From the NCBI GenBank assembly GCA_963841455.1, contig CAWJCU010000010.1, positions 1-64,000 of the forward strand: 64,000 nt of DNA, read 5' to 3'. Of this stretch, positions 54,611 through 63,173 are shown piece by piece. Both the position numbers and the translations under genes were made by a program. Within the stretch, counting starts at the first letter, position 1. The number at the start of each line of letters is the position of its first letter. The notes beneath the pieces are model-generated. The model saw nothing but the letters and a program-made list of their open reading frames with translations, did not search any database and was not told where the DNA came from. Source of the stretch: JAWVFM01 sp963841455. GTDB taxonomy: Bacteria; Actinomycetota; Thermoleophilia; Solirubrobacterales; 70-9.

Positions 54611-56215
54611 TTGCATCTTCGTCGCCGCTCAGTCGTCCGCGTCCTCGTCCCGCTGCTATTCGCCACGGCGGCGATCGCCGCCTCCCCCGCGAGCGCGGTG
54701 GTGACGAAGGCCGGCGGCCAGGGGTACAGCTACCAGCCGCTCACCGGCTCCGGGCCCGCGAAGCCGACGCCGTTCGCGGCCAACGGCAACCTCGACTATC
54801 ACGGCGGTCCGGTCATGCCCGCGGTGCACCAGTACGCGATCTTCTGGGCGCCGAGCGGGTTCTCGTTCCCGGCCGGCTACCAGTCCGGGATCACCGAGTA
54901 CCTGCAGAATCTCGCCGCCGACTCCGGCAAGGCCACGAACACGACGTCGGTCGGCGCGCAGTACACGGACGCCTTCGGCAACCGCGCGAACTACAACGTC
55001 ACCTTCGAGGCCGCGATCAACGACACGGACCCGTATCCGTCGAGCGGCTGCCTTCCCTACACCGGCCTCGGCGCGACCCCCGCGAGCTTTTCACGCTGCC
55101 TCACCGACGACCAGCTGCAGGCGGAGATCGACAGCTTCGTCGGGTCGCACGGCAACCAGAGGGGCCTGACGAACATCTACTTCCTCTTCCTGCCCAACGG
55201 CGTGGGCAACTGCTTCGACAACGCCAACCACGCGTGCTTCGACCACGAGTACTGCGCCTACCACTCGAACTTCAACTCGCCCGGCGGCCAGACGATCTAC
55301 ACGAACGAGTCGTTTGCGCCGGTGGACCCCGCCGGGTGCGGCACCGGCAACTACCCGAACGACAAGGCGAGCGGCATCGACGACGAGCTCTCCTCGCTCA
55401 GCCACGAGACCAACGAGGCCCGCGAGGACCCGCTGGTGGGCACCGGCAACTACGGCTGGTTCAACAGCAACACCGGCGACGAGGGAGCGGACCAGTGCCG
55501 GAACACCGCCAACGACTACGGCCCGCTCCTCGGCGGCACGCCCGGCGTCGACGGCTTCAACCAGATCATCAACGGCGGCCACTACATCCTCCAGATGGAC
55601 TGGTCGAACGCACACAACGGCTGCGAGCAGCGCTACAACCTCACGGGGACCGCGAACGGCCCGGCTTCGGGCCAGGTCGGACAGCCGCTCACGTTCACCG
55701 CGAGCGGCGCCGACGCCGACGGTGGCTCGGTGACCGGGGTGACGATCAACTTCGGCGATGGCACGAGCGCGAGCGGCACCAGCGCCTCGCACACCTACGT
55801 GGCCGCGGGCACCTACCAGGTGACGGCGACGATCACCAACAGCATCGGCCTCACCGCGACCGCGACCGGCCCGCGGGTGACCGTCACGAAGCCGCCCCCG
55901 CCGCCCAACGCCTTCACCTTCGGCAGGGTGGAGCGCAACACGCAGAACGGCACCGCGACGCTCCCCGTGACCGTTCCGAGCGCCGGGACGCTGACCCTCG
56001 GCGGCAAGGGCGTCAGGCCGATCCACAAGGCGAAGGCTCAGGCCAAGGCCGTGAACGCCGGGACCACGACGCTCAAGGTCAGGGCCAAGGGCAGGGCCGC
56101 GCGCAAGCTCTCCAGGACGGGCAAGGCCAGGGTCACCGCCAAGATCACCTACACCCCGGCCGGTGGCAAGCCCAACACCGAGAGGAAGAGGATCAGGCTC
56201 AAGCGCGAGGGCTGA
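54611..56215 (+). CDS. secreted EXORDIUM/PHI-1-like protein with PKD-type domain (first of a tandem pair)
   Basis: 534 residues from a TTG at 54611 (AGGGG six bases upstream). Signal peptide VLVPLLFATAAIAASPASA, then a conserved domain: NLDYHGGPVMPAVHQYAIFW, FCAYHS-type Cys-rich region (CFDHEYCAYHSNFN), GTGNYPNDKASGIDDEL and LSHETNEAREDPLVGTGNYG, where His and Glu of SHETNEA could bind metal. A PKD-like beta domain (SVTGVTINFGDGTSASG) and a basic C-terminus follow. The YHGGPV and SHE...DP elements resemble plant phosphate-induced PHI-1/EXORDIUM proteins and their bacterial relatives; activity unknown. Confidence 0.7.
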   Translation: MHLRRRSVVRVLVPLLFATAAIAASPASAVVTKAGGQGYSYQPLTGSGPAKPTPFAANGNLDYHGGPVMPAVHQYAIFWAPSGFSFPAGYQSGITEYLQNLAADSGKATNTTSVGAQYTDAFGNRANYNVTFEAAINDTDPYPSSGCLPYTGLGATPASFSRCLTDDQLQAEIDSFVGSHGNQRGLTNIYFLFLPNGVGNCFDNANHACFDHEYCAYHSNFNSPGGQTIYTNESFAPVDPAGCGTGNYPNDKASGIDDELSSLSHETNEAREDPLVGTGNYGWFNSNTGDEGADQCRNTANDYGPLLGGTPGVDGFNQIINGGHYILQMDWSNAHNGCEQRYNLTGTANGPASGQVGQPLTFTASGADADGGSVTGVTINFGDGTSASGTSASHTYVAAGTYQVTATITNSIGLTATATGPRVTVTKPPPPPNAFTFGRVERNTQNGTATLPVTVPSAGTLTLGGKGVRPIHKAKAQAKAVNAGTTTLKVRAKGRAARKLSRTGKARVTAKITYTPAGGKPNTERKRIRLKREG

Positions 56216-56336
56216 CAGCCTTGACACCCGTTGGGCCACCCCTGTAGGGTCGCCCGAAGCGGGACGTCGGCTCCGCCAGGGCCGGTACGTATCGTCCGAG
56301 TTCTTGTCTCAGTCGGCAATCAGGAGGGACCGAGGA

Positions 56337-57677
56337 ATGTCGTTCGTCAAGGAGAGGGCGAATCGTGGAGCGAACCGCAGGCGGGCTCTGCTGACAGGGG
56401 CGCTCGTCGCCGGGGCGCTCGTCGCGGTTCCGGCCTCCGCCTCGGCCGTCGTCGTGCAGACCCCGAACGGCCCGGCCAGCTACATGCCGCTGAACGGCCG
56501 GGGACCGGCGTCGCCCTCGCGCTTCGCCGCGAACGGCAACCTCGACTACCACGGCGGGCCGGTGATGCCGTCGAACAAGCAGTTCGCGATCTTCTGGCAG
56601 CCCCCGGGCACCTCATTCCCGGCCGGGTACGCGTCGGGGATCACGACGTTCATGAAGGACGTGTCCGCCGACCACAACCTGCCCACCGACACGTACTCGG
56701 TCGGCGCGCAGTACAAGGACTCGAGCGGCAAGTTCGCGACCTCGACGATGTCGTTCGGCGCCGCCGTCACCGACACCACGGCCTTCCCGATAAGTGGCTG
56801 CCCGCCCTATGCCGGGATCGCGACCGGGTTCTCGGTCTGCCTCACCGACCTGCAGATCTCGAACGAGGTCGACAGCGTCGTCGCGTCGCATGGCTTCCCG
56901 CGCGGGCTCACCAGCCAGTACTTCGTGTTCCTGCCGCCGGGGATCGGGACCTGCTTCGACTCGTCGGGCCTCGCCGGCGCGGGGTGCTTCGACCACGAGT
57001 TCTGCGCGTACCACTCGTTCAACAGCACCAGTGGAGGGACGATCTACGCGAACGAGGCCTTCACGCCCATCGACCCGGCCGGGTGCGGCACCGGCAACTA
57101 CCCGAACGGCAAGGCGAGCGGCATCGACGACCAGCTCAGCACGCTGAGCCACGAGACCAACGAGGCGAGAGAGGACCCGTTGCTCAACGCGTGGTTCAAC
57201 TCGAACACCGGCGCGGAGGGCGCCGACCAGTGCCGGAACACCGCCGACGACTACGGCGCGTTCCTCGGCGGAACGCCCGGCGTCAATGCCTTCAACCAGG
57301 TCATCAACGGCCGCCACTACATCCTCCAGCGCGATTGGTCGAACGCCGCAAACGGCTGCGAGCAGCGCTACAACCTGAGCGGCACCACGTTCGGCCCATT
57401 CAAGGCAAAGGTCGGCAAGAAGGTGACCTTCAGCGTCAAGTTCACCGACCGCGAGGGTGGTCATCTGCAGAACGCGTCGTGGAACTTCGGCGACGGCTCG
57501 AAGGCCAACGGCCTGAAGGTTGACCACAGATATACGCAGAAGGGCAAGTTCACCGTCAACGCCGTCGCCTGCACGAACACGAAGATCTGCCTGTTCGGCA
57601 AGCGGACGATCAAGATCAAGAAGAAGCCGCACCGGCGCCACCACAGGGTGCATGCCGTGGCGCTGCGCGTTCGCTGA
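56337..57677 (+). CDS. secreted EXORDIUM/PHI-1-like protein (second of a tandem pair)
   Basis: 446 residues; ATG 56337 has GGAGG about ten bases upstream. Signal peptide LLTGALVAGALVAVPASASA. The middle repeats the first protein closely: NLDYHGGPVMPSNKQFAIFW, CFDHEFCAYHSFNST, GTGNYPNGKASGIDDQL and TLSHETNEAREDPLLNAWFN. The C-terminal PKD-like part (NASWNFGDGSKANG) and a basic tail (KKPHRRHHRVH) are more diverged. The pair arose by tandem duplication; only 121 bases separate them. Confidence 0.7.
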   Translation: MSFVKERANRGANRRRALLTGALVAGALVAVPASASAVVVQTPNGPASYMPLNGRGPASPSRFAANGNLDYHGGPVMPSNKQFAIFWQPPGTSFPAGYASGITTFMKDVSADHNLPTDTYSVGAQYKDSSGKFATSTMSFGAAVTDTTAFPISGCPPYAGIATGFSVCLTDLQISNEVDSVVASHGFPRGLTSQYFVFLPPGIGTCFDSSGLAGAGCFDHEFCAYHSFNSTSGGTIYANEAFTPIDPAGCGTGNYPNGKASGIDDQLSTLSHETNEAREDPLLNAWFNSNTGAEGADQCRNTADDYGAFLGGTPGVNAFNQVINGRHYILQRDWSNAANGCEQRYNLSGTTFGPFKAKVGKKVTFSVKFTDREGGHLQNASWNFGDGSKANGLKVDHRYTQKGKFTVNAVACTNTKICLFGKRTIKIKKKPHRRHHRVHAVALRVR

Positions 57678-57695
57678 GAAAGGGGCCCGGAGGGG

Positions 57696-58727
57696 CTAGC
57701 CGATCGCGACCATCCGCTCGATCGGCTGGCGCGCGCGCTCTGCGATCGGCGGCGGAACCTTCACCTCGAAGCGCATCTCGCGCAGCGAATCGCGAAGCTT
57801 AGGCAGCGTGATCATCTTCATGTACTTGCAGAACGCCATCCGATTCGCCTCGTGGAGCCGCGCCTTCGGCGCCGCCTCCTGAAGCGGGTAGAGCATCCCG
57901 GTCTCGGTCGCGACGATGAACTCACCCTCGGGGTTCGCTTCGACGTGCCGGAGCATCCCCGAGGTCGAGAGCATCTGAACTCCCTCGGCCTCGACGTCGC
58001 CCGAGGCGACGTACTCCATGGCCTGGGTCGAGCAGCCGCACTCGGGGTGGATCAGGAACTCGGCGCCCGGATGGTCGGCGCGCATCGCCTCGATGTCGGT
58101 CGGGCGTATCCCCGCGTGGACGTGGCACTCCCCGTCCCAGACGTGGAAGCGCGCGTAGCGCTCGGGTTCGTCGGCCAGGGCGAGCTCACGGGCGACGAAG
58201 GATCCGAGCCACATGTCCGGGCCGAAGAGGATCTCCGCGTCGCGGCCGTGCTCACCCCACACGTGCTCGACGACCTTGACGGCGTTGGAGGAGGTGCAGC
58301 AATAGTCCGTCTCGGCCTTGACCTCGGCGGAGGTGTTCACGTACATCACGACCACCGCCCCGGGATGCTCGGCCTTCCAGGCTCGGAGCTGGTCGGCGTT
58401 GATCGACTCGGCGAGCGAGCAGCCCGCCTTCAGGTCGGGGATGAGGACCGTCTTCCGCGGCGAGAGGATCGATGCCGTCTCGGCCATGAAATGGACGCCG
58501 CAGAAGGCGATCACATCGGCCTGCGTCGAGGCCGCCTCGCGCGAGAGCTGGAGCGAGTCGCCGGTGAGGTCGGCGACGTCCTGGAGCTCCGGGAGCTGGT
58601 AGTTGTGGGCGAGGATCACGGCGTTCCGCTCGGCTGCGAGGGCCCGCACCTCGTCCGAGAGCACGCCGATCTCTTCCGGGGAGAGCTCCTCGGTTCCGGG
58701 TGGGTGAAGGACGCTCAGCTCTTGCAT
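57696..58727 (-). CDS. nadA: quinolinate synthase NadA
   Basis: 343 residues. ATG 58727 has AAAGG five bases upstream. The three quasi-repeats are present with the cluster Cys residues at CCTSSNAVKVV, HPECGCSTQAMEYV and NRMAFCKYMKMITL; substrate-binding ILAHNYQLPELQDVADLTGD and AFCGVHFMAETASIL are conserved. It carries a 4Fe-4S cluster and condenses iminoaspartate with dihydroxyacetone phosphate for NAD synthesis. nadC is at the right edge of the window, 5 kb away. Confidence 0.95.
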   Translation of the reverse strand: MQELSVLHPPGTEELSPEEIGVLSDEVRALAAERNAVILAHNYQLPELQDVADLTGDSLQLSREAASTQADVIAFCGVHFMAETASILSPRKTVLIPDLKAGCSLAESINADQLRAWKAEHPGAVVVMYVNTSAEVKAETDYCCTSSNAVKVVEHVWGEHGRDAEILFGPDMWLGSFVARELALADEPERYARFHVWDGECHVHAGIRPTDIEAMRADHPGAEFLIHPECGCSTQAMEYVASGDVEAEGVQMLSTSGMLRHVEANPEGEFIVATETGMLYPLQEAAPKARLHEANRMAFCKYMKMITLPKLRDSLREMRFEVKVPPPIAERARQPIERMVAIG

Positions 58728-58830
58728 GCTGACCTTTCGCTCTATGTTCGCCGACCCGGCTGGCTCACGCGGTTGGCGGCCAGCCTCGAATCGGGCGAAT
58801 GACAAGTCCAGTTTAGCCCGGGCCGCTCGC

Positions 58831-59340
58831 CTACGGGGCCCGGAGAGCCGACAGCGGCGGGGTCGAGGAGCCGATCGCACGGTAGAGGGTCGCGCTCGGC
58901 TTCGCGATCGTCCAGCTCGCGCCGCCGCGGGTCAGGTAGACGACGTCGTCCTCGATCGACGGCTCGCGGCCATCGGCGAAGGTCGTCTTGACGGTCACCG
59001 TGGCCCGGGCCGTCGTGTCCTGCACGTCGAGCGAGCGGAACCGCAGGATCCGCGTCCGCCTCCAGACCGGGTAGCCGCGCGGATCCCGGTAACCGATCGA
59101 GGCGGCGATCGAGGACGCGCACGACCCCTCGCGCTTGGGGAGGGCGAGGTCCGCGAGTGCTCCGGGAGCCATCTCGTCGCAGACGCGGCGGCCCGAGCGG
59201 GCGTCGAGGGCCGCGATGTAGTCGCGAACCGCCCGCTTCGCCGCCGCCTCGCTCCCGGGTTCCTGGTTCGCCCGGCACGACGCGAGGGACCCCGACACAA
59301 GCGCGGCCCCGATGAGCGCCGCGGCGAGTCGAGCGGTCAT
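58831..59340 (-). CDS. lipoprotein of unknown function in the mau-like cluster
   Basis: 169 residues. The ATG at 59340 overlaps the stop of the propeller-like gene (ATGA). Lipobox GSLASC after a short signal (LAAALIGAALVSGSLAS). The mature part has AVRDYIAALDARSGRRVCDE and a beta-rich end, TARATVTVKTTFADGREPSI, consistent with an NTF2-like (DUF4878-type) fold. Co-translated last in the mau-like group. Confidence 0.7.
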   Translation of the reverse strand: MTARLAAALIGAALVSGSLASCRANQEPGSEAAAKRAVRDYIAALDARSGRRVCDEMAPGALADLALPKREGSCASSIAASIGYRDPRGYPVWRRTRILRFRSLDVQDTTARATVTVKTTFADGREPSIEDDVVYLTRGGASWTIAKPSATLYRAIGSSTPPLSALRAP

Positions 59341-60074
59341 CTTGGAACCGAGAGGATCCGGGCGCTCCGGCCGTGGAGCACCGTCGCGTAGGCGCGCCGC
59401 GCCGAGAGCGCGGTCGAGAAGAGCGTCCCGTGCGGCGAGCGACGCGAGTAGACGGGGTGGGCCCGCCGCCCGCCGAGGCCTCCCAGCATCAGCCGCTGCA
59501 CGAGTGGCGGCGCGTTTGTGGCCTGGGGGCTCTCGCGGGCGCGGATCGAGTGGACGAAGAGGACCTGCCCGTTCCGGACCGAGGGGCAGCACAGGGCGCC
59601 GCGGTGCGAGCGGGCGACAACGCCGTGACGTCTGGTGCCGAGCCGGCGCCAAGCGACGATCGACCCGCGCGGCCTCGCGATCGCATAGACGAGGGTCCGC
59701 CCGTCGAGCCCGGGATGCCCCAGCCGGGTCGGGTGGCCGACGCGCGCGACCACATGCGAGCCGCTCGCCGGCTTTCCGTGGGCGAGCGGGCGGGCACGCA
59801 GGACGTCGTCGCTCCGCCCGCTCTGCGCGAAGGCGAGCCAGCGGCCGGAGATCGCGCTCGCCCACACGCCGTGCAGGTCGAGTCGCGAGAGCGCACGCCT
59901 GTCGCGCCGGCGCAGGATCACGAGGTCCCGGCCCACCCGCACGACGGCCAGCCGGCCGCCGATCGCGGGCTCGCGGCCCGGGAGGTGGATGGTCTGGTGG
60001 CCGCTGTCGGAGCACTGCGCGGGCGTCGCGGCCCTTCTGGTAGGCGAGCTGCCCGCCGGCGGCGGAGGGGTCAG
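59337..60074 (-). CDS. beta-propeller-like protein, start codon uncertain (possibly CTG)
   Basis: About 245 residues with short repeats of the kind GGRLAVVRVGRDLVILRRRD, ISGRWLAFAQSGRSDD and LDGRTLVYAIARPRGSIVAW, suggesting a WD40/TolB-like propeller of about five to six blades. The only codon at the expected coupling site is CTG 60074, overlapping the upstream TGA (CTGA); no ATG, GTG or TTG precedes the first repeat. Methylamine dehydrogenase heavy chains are seven-bladed propellers, so its place next to a MauA-like gene is suggestive, but the length and missing signal peptide do not settle it. Confidence 0.5.
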   Translation of the reverse strand: MTPPPPAGSSPTRRAATPAQCSDSGHQTIHLPGREPAIGGRLAVVRVGRDLVILRRRDRRALSRLDLHGVWASAISGRWLAFAQSGRSDDVLRARPLAHGKPASGSHVVARVGHPTRLGHPGLDGRTLVYAIARPRGSIVAWRRLGTRRHGVVARSHRGALCCPSVRNGQVLFVHSIRARESPQATNAPPLVQRLMLGGLGGRRAHPVYSRRSPHGTLFSTALSARRAYATVLHGRSARILSVPR

Positions 60075-60778
60075 CGCCGTGAATCGGATGAGCCGGGCGC
60101 GGCCGTCGCGGCGGCCGCGGCGAGGGTCGAGGCCACGATCACGAGCGCGAGGCCGTCGCTCAGCCGCGCGCGGCCGTAGAGCGCGGGCCGCTCGGCCATC
60201 GCCGCGACCGCCCGGATGCCGATCGGGCGGTCGGCAAGCGGCGCGAGAACGACGATCGGCAGGGCCCTGCCGATGCCGAACGCGAGCCCGATCGCGATAC
60301 CGATGGCCGGGTCTCCGACGGCGAAGCTGATGCCGGCGAGAGCCCAGGCGCCGAAGCTGAGGACGAACGTGGTGAAGCCGAGCCCAAGCAGCACGCCGTA
60401 GAGCCCGGCCGCGACTGGCAGCGGCATCCGCCAGCGCCAGGTCTCGGGCAGCTGGCGCCGCACCTGCGGCACGATCCGCACACGGCGGACCTCGGCGACC
60501 GCCGCCGCCGCCGCGATGGCGGCGGCGATCACGTAGGAGAGCTGTCCCCCGACGCCGTGGACCAGCCCGCCGAGGGCGCCCAGCAGGCCGAACGTGAGGG
60601 AGCCACCAGCCAGCGCGCCGGGAGCGAACGTGGCGCAGGCCGCGATCGTCGTCGGCATCCGCCCGCTGTGCCCCCGCAGGCCGAGGGTCTCGATCATCGA
60701 GAACCCACACGGCGACCACGTTCCGGTGAGCCCGATCGGGATCGCCGCGAGCGCGAGGACGATCGCCTCGGCGCTCAT
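60071..60778 (-). CDS. MauF-like membrane protein (DsbD/CcdA-related)
   Basis: 235 residues with about six helices (AGGSLTFGLLGALGGLVHGV, YVIAAAIAAAAAVAEV, AAGLYGVLLGLGFTTFVLSF among them). The start MSAEAIVLALAAIPIGLTGT leads to GTWSPCGFSMIETLGL, a motif I associate with MauF of methylamine-utilisation clusters. MauF-type proteins are needed for maturation or export of the light chain. A Gly-rich ribosome site precedes ATG 60778, and MauA-like ends 13 bases upstream. Confidence 0.7.
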   Translation of the reverse strand: MSAEAIVLALAAIPIGLTGTWSPCGFSMIETLGLRGHSGRMPTTIAACATFAPGALAGGSLTFGLLGALGGLVHGVGGQLSYVIAAAIAAAAAVAEVRRVRIVPQVRRQLPETWRWRMPLPVAAGLYGVLLGLGFTTFVLSFGAWALAGISFAVGDPAIGIAIGLAFGIGRALPIVVLAPLADRPIGIRAVAAMAERPALYGRARLSDGLALVIVASTLAAAAATAAPGSSDSRR

Positions 60779-60791
60779 CTCGCTCGCCCCC

Positions 60792-61367
60792 TCAGCATGG
60801 GACCTTCGTCTGGTAGTAGGTGACGCAGAAGACCTTGCGCGACCCGTAGCAGTAGCCGTGCAGCGCTGCGTCGCCGTTGATCCGCTGCGAGTTGTGCGCG
60901 CAGCAGTCCCAGAGCTTGCGGACCGTCCCGCCGCAGCAGCGGTACCAGGCGCCCTGGAGGTGAGCCTCGAAGCCGTAGAGCCGCGCCGTCTCGTCGCAGA
61001 CCTTGGTGCGGGGCGCCGGTGGCAGTGGGCGCCCGTCGGCGTCGCGCAGCAGGTGGCCCTGATCGTCGATCGGCAACCCGGCCTTGTCCACCAGGCGCCC
61101 GAGGTTGTCGACCGGGCGCCCGTCGGAGGGTCGCAGCGGGTAGCCGTTCGAGTCGAGCCGCGGCAGGCCGAGCGGATGTACGCACGACCCCGTCGTGTAG
61201 GTGTGGCCGCAGAAGTGATGGGCGTCGGCTTCATCGGGCTCCAGCGAGCGAGCCACGACGCCACCGGCCGTGAGCAGCGCAAGCGCCCGGCCGACGCGGG
61301 CGAGGAAGCCGCGGCGAGAGCTCGACGCAGCGAGGGACTCGAGCGCGCCGCCGAGCTGCTCAGCCAC
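60792..61367 (-). CDS. methylamine dehydrogenase light chain-like protein (MauA-like)
   Basis: 191 residues. N-terminal twin-arginine signal (SSSRRGFLARVGRALALL), as in MauA. The mature part is Cys-rich (about 11 Cys): FCGHTYTTGSCVHP, GAWYRCCGGTVRKLWDCCAH and GYCYGSRKVFCVTYYQ. MauA carries the cofactor tryptophan tryptophylquinone made from two Trp. Here a Trp stands in GAWYRCC at the place of the first, but the second (WCFG in MauA) is YCYG, a tyrosine. A repeat-like insertion of about 55 residues (SNGYPLRPSDGRPVDNLGR) after the first Cys pair is not in MauA. GTG 61367 overlaps the MauE-MauD stop. Confidence 0.75.
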   Translation of the reverse strand: MAEQLGGALESLAASSSRRGFLARVGRALALLTAGGVVARSLEPDEADAHHFCGHTYTTGSCVHPLGLPRLDSNGYPLRPSDGRPVDNLGRLVDKAGLPIDDQGHLLRDADGRPLPPAPRTKVCDETARLYGFEAHLQGAWYRCCGGTVRKLWDCCAHNSQRINGDAALHGYCYGSRKVFCVTYYQTKVPC

Positions 61368-62253
61368 CTGCGATGCCCGCCATGCCGGAGTGGCGCCTCT
61401 CGGCCGTCGCCAGAACGCTCTCGAGCTGGGCGAGGTTGTTGAAGGTGCCCTTCGCGAGGACGGTGCCGTCGAGGCTGAGCGCGACCGCGAACGGGCTACC
61501 CGGAACACGCGCCTCCCGCCAAACCTCGGGCTCGGTGCCCTCGGGGAAGGTCGCGACGGCGATCCGAGGCTCGGCCGCGAGCGACGCGATCGCGGGCTCG
61601 AGCGACCGGCAGGCGCGGCATCCCTCGGACACGAAAACCGCGAGGGCGAGCGCGGCCCGCGGAGCGGCCTCGAAGCGGTCGATGAGCGGGCTGCGCGTCC
61701 CGAGCTCCGGTCCCTCCTCCGGGATCTCGAGCGCGGAGTCGGGACCGAGGCGCAGACGGAGCATGCCCACCTCCCTCGCCAGTGCCAGCACGGCGACTGC
61801 GAGCGCGACGATCGCGACGAGCGCCACCGCGAGTCCCAAGCCGAGCCACTGGTCGGTGGAGAGCGCCGTCGTCGGGAGGAGGGTGCTGACGAGGAACGCC
61901 GCGGCGAGCAGCGCGTTTCGCCCCACGGCGGCCGTGCTCACCGTCGAGCGCGCGCCGAAGCAGGCGCAGGGCGCACCCGCCCGGCCATGGCGGATCGCCA
62001 TCGCGAGGGCGGCGGCAAAGGCGGCCATGAGGCCCGCGGCCAGATACGCGGCGAGCGCGACGCCGGCGGCGACCCCGACGGCGAGTCCGAGCTCGATCGC
62101 GATCAGCGCGCCCCAGACGATCCGCTGCGCGCGCTCGCCCGCGATGCCGAAGGTCGCGAAGGCCGCCCGGCTCGTAGCCGGGCTCGCGAGCTTCGCGACG
62201 CTCGAGACGACGAGAACCCCTGCCAGTGCCAGGCGAATCGCTTCGGCAAGCAC
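61360..62253 (-). CDS. MauE-MauD-like fusion: DoxX-type membrane part plus thioredoxin-like domain
   Basis: 297 residues. The first half is a MauE/DoxX-like membrane protein (LALAGVLVVSSVAKLASPAT, GAPCACFGARS loop). After two more helices the second half is a thioredoxin-like MauD domain with the active-site CxxC in VFVSEGCRACRSLEPAI and a terminal cis-Pro region VPGSPFAVALSLDGTVL. MauE and MauD are normally separate proteins that form the six disulfides of the MauA light chain, so the fusion fits the adjacent Cys-rich light-chain gene. GTG 62253 is 46 bases from the divergent glycosylase gene. Confidence 0.8.
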   Translation of the reverse strand: MLAEAIRLALAGVLVVSSVAKLASPATSRAAFATFGIAGERAQRIVWGALIAIELGLAVGVAAGVALAAYLAAGLMAAFAAALAMAIRHGRAGAPCACFGARSTVSTAAVGRNALLAAAFLVSTLLPTTALSTDQWLGLGLAVALVAIVALAVAVLALAREVGMLRLRLGPDSALEIPEEGPELGTRSPLIDRFEAAPRAALALAVFVSEGCRACRSLEPAIASLAAEPRIAVATFPEGTEPEVWREARVPGSPFAVALSLDGTVLAKGTFNNLAQLESVLATAERRHSGMAGIAGG

Positions 62254-62299
62254 GCCGTCACCATATTCCGTGGCGAGGCGCCCTGCTTACGCTTAGGAC

Positions 62300-63166
62300 A
62301 TGCCGGAGCTCCCCGAGGTCGAGATCACGGCGCGCCGGCTCGACGCCGCCCTTCGCGGAGCCGAGGTCGAGTCCGCGCTCGCGCCCGGGATGGTCGCCCT
62401 GAAATCGGTGGAGGTCCCGCTGGACGCCCTCACCGGCCGCCGGATCGAGGGGGTGAGGCGCGTCGGGAAGATGCCGGTGGTCGAGCTCTCGGCGGGCGAC
62501 GACGATCTCGGCCGGCTCGCCCTCCTCGTCCACCTGATGTCGGCGGGACGGCTGCAGATGTTCGACAAACGCGCGTCGCTTCGCGACCGCGCCTCGCGGG
62601 TCCTGGTTCGGCTCGACGACGGCCGCGAGCTGCGGCTGCGCGAGTTCGGGACCAAGCAGCGCGCGTGGGCGAAGCTCATGCCGGCGGCTGATGTCGCAGA
62701 CGACGAGATGGTCGCGACGCTCGGACCCGAGGCTTGGCCCGCCCCGCCGGTAGACGAGCTCGCGCGCATCGTCGACCAGCCGCGCCAGCTCCATCCCCTC
62801 CTCCGCCACCAGCGCGACATCGCCGGAATCGGCCGGTCATGGGTGGACGAGGTCCTGTGGGAGTCCCGGCTCGGCCCGTTCCGGAAGGGCGCCGATCTCT
62901 CCAGTGAGGAGGTCGAGCGCCTTCACGGTGCCCTGCCCGTGCTCGGCGCGGCGATCGACCACTACGAGGAGGTCATCGGCGCCACGGTGCCCGACAAGCT
63001 TCCGATGCCTCTCAGGGTCCATCGTCGTGAGGGCGAGCCGTGCCCGCGCTGCGGTGACACCCTGGCCGCGGTCCACTTCGCCGAGCACTCCACGACCTAC
63101 TGCCCCGCTGAGCAGACGGGCGGCCGCGTCCTGAAGGACAGGCGGCTGTCACGTCTTCTGAAGTGA
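62300..63166 (+). CDS. Fpg/Nei-family DNA glycosylase
   Basis: 288 residues. Catalytic N-terminus MPELPEVEITARRLD (Pro2 and Glu3), HLMSAGRLQMF, the helix-two-turn-helix region IAGIGRSWVDEVLWESRLGP and a C-terminal zinc finger (CPRCGDTLAAVHFAEHSTT to YCPAEQ). The Lys of Fpg-type sites is in GKMPVVEL. It removes damaged bases and nicks DNA. Whether Fpg (8-oxoguanine) or Nei (pyrimidines) is not decided. Confidence 0.9.
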   Translation: MPELPEVEITARRLDAALRGAEVESALAPGMVALKSVEVPLDALTGRRIEGVRRVGKMPVVELSAGDDDLGRLALLVHLMSAGRLQMFDKRASLRDRASRVLVRLDDGRELRLREFGTKQRAWAKLMPAADVADDEMVATLGPEAWPAPPVDELARIVDQPRQLHPLLRHQRDIAGIGRSWVDEVLWESRLGPFRKGADLSSEEVERLHGALPVLGAAIDHYEEVIGATVPDKLPMPLRVHRREGEPCPRCGDTLAAVHFAEHSTTYCPAEQTGGRVLKDRRLSRLLK

Positions 63167-63173
63167 GGAGTTG

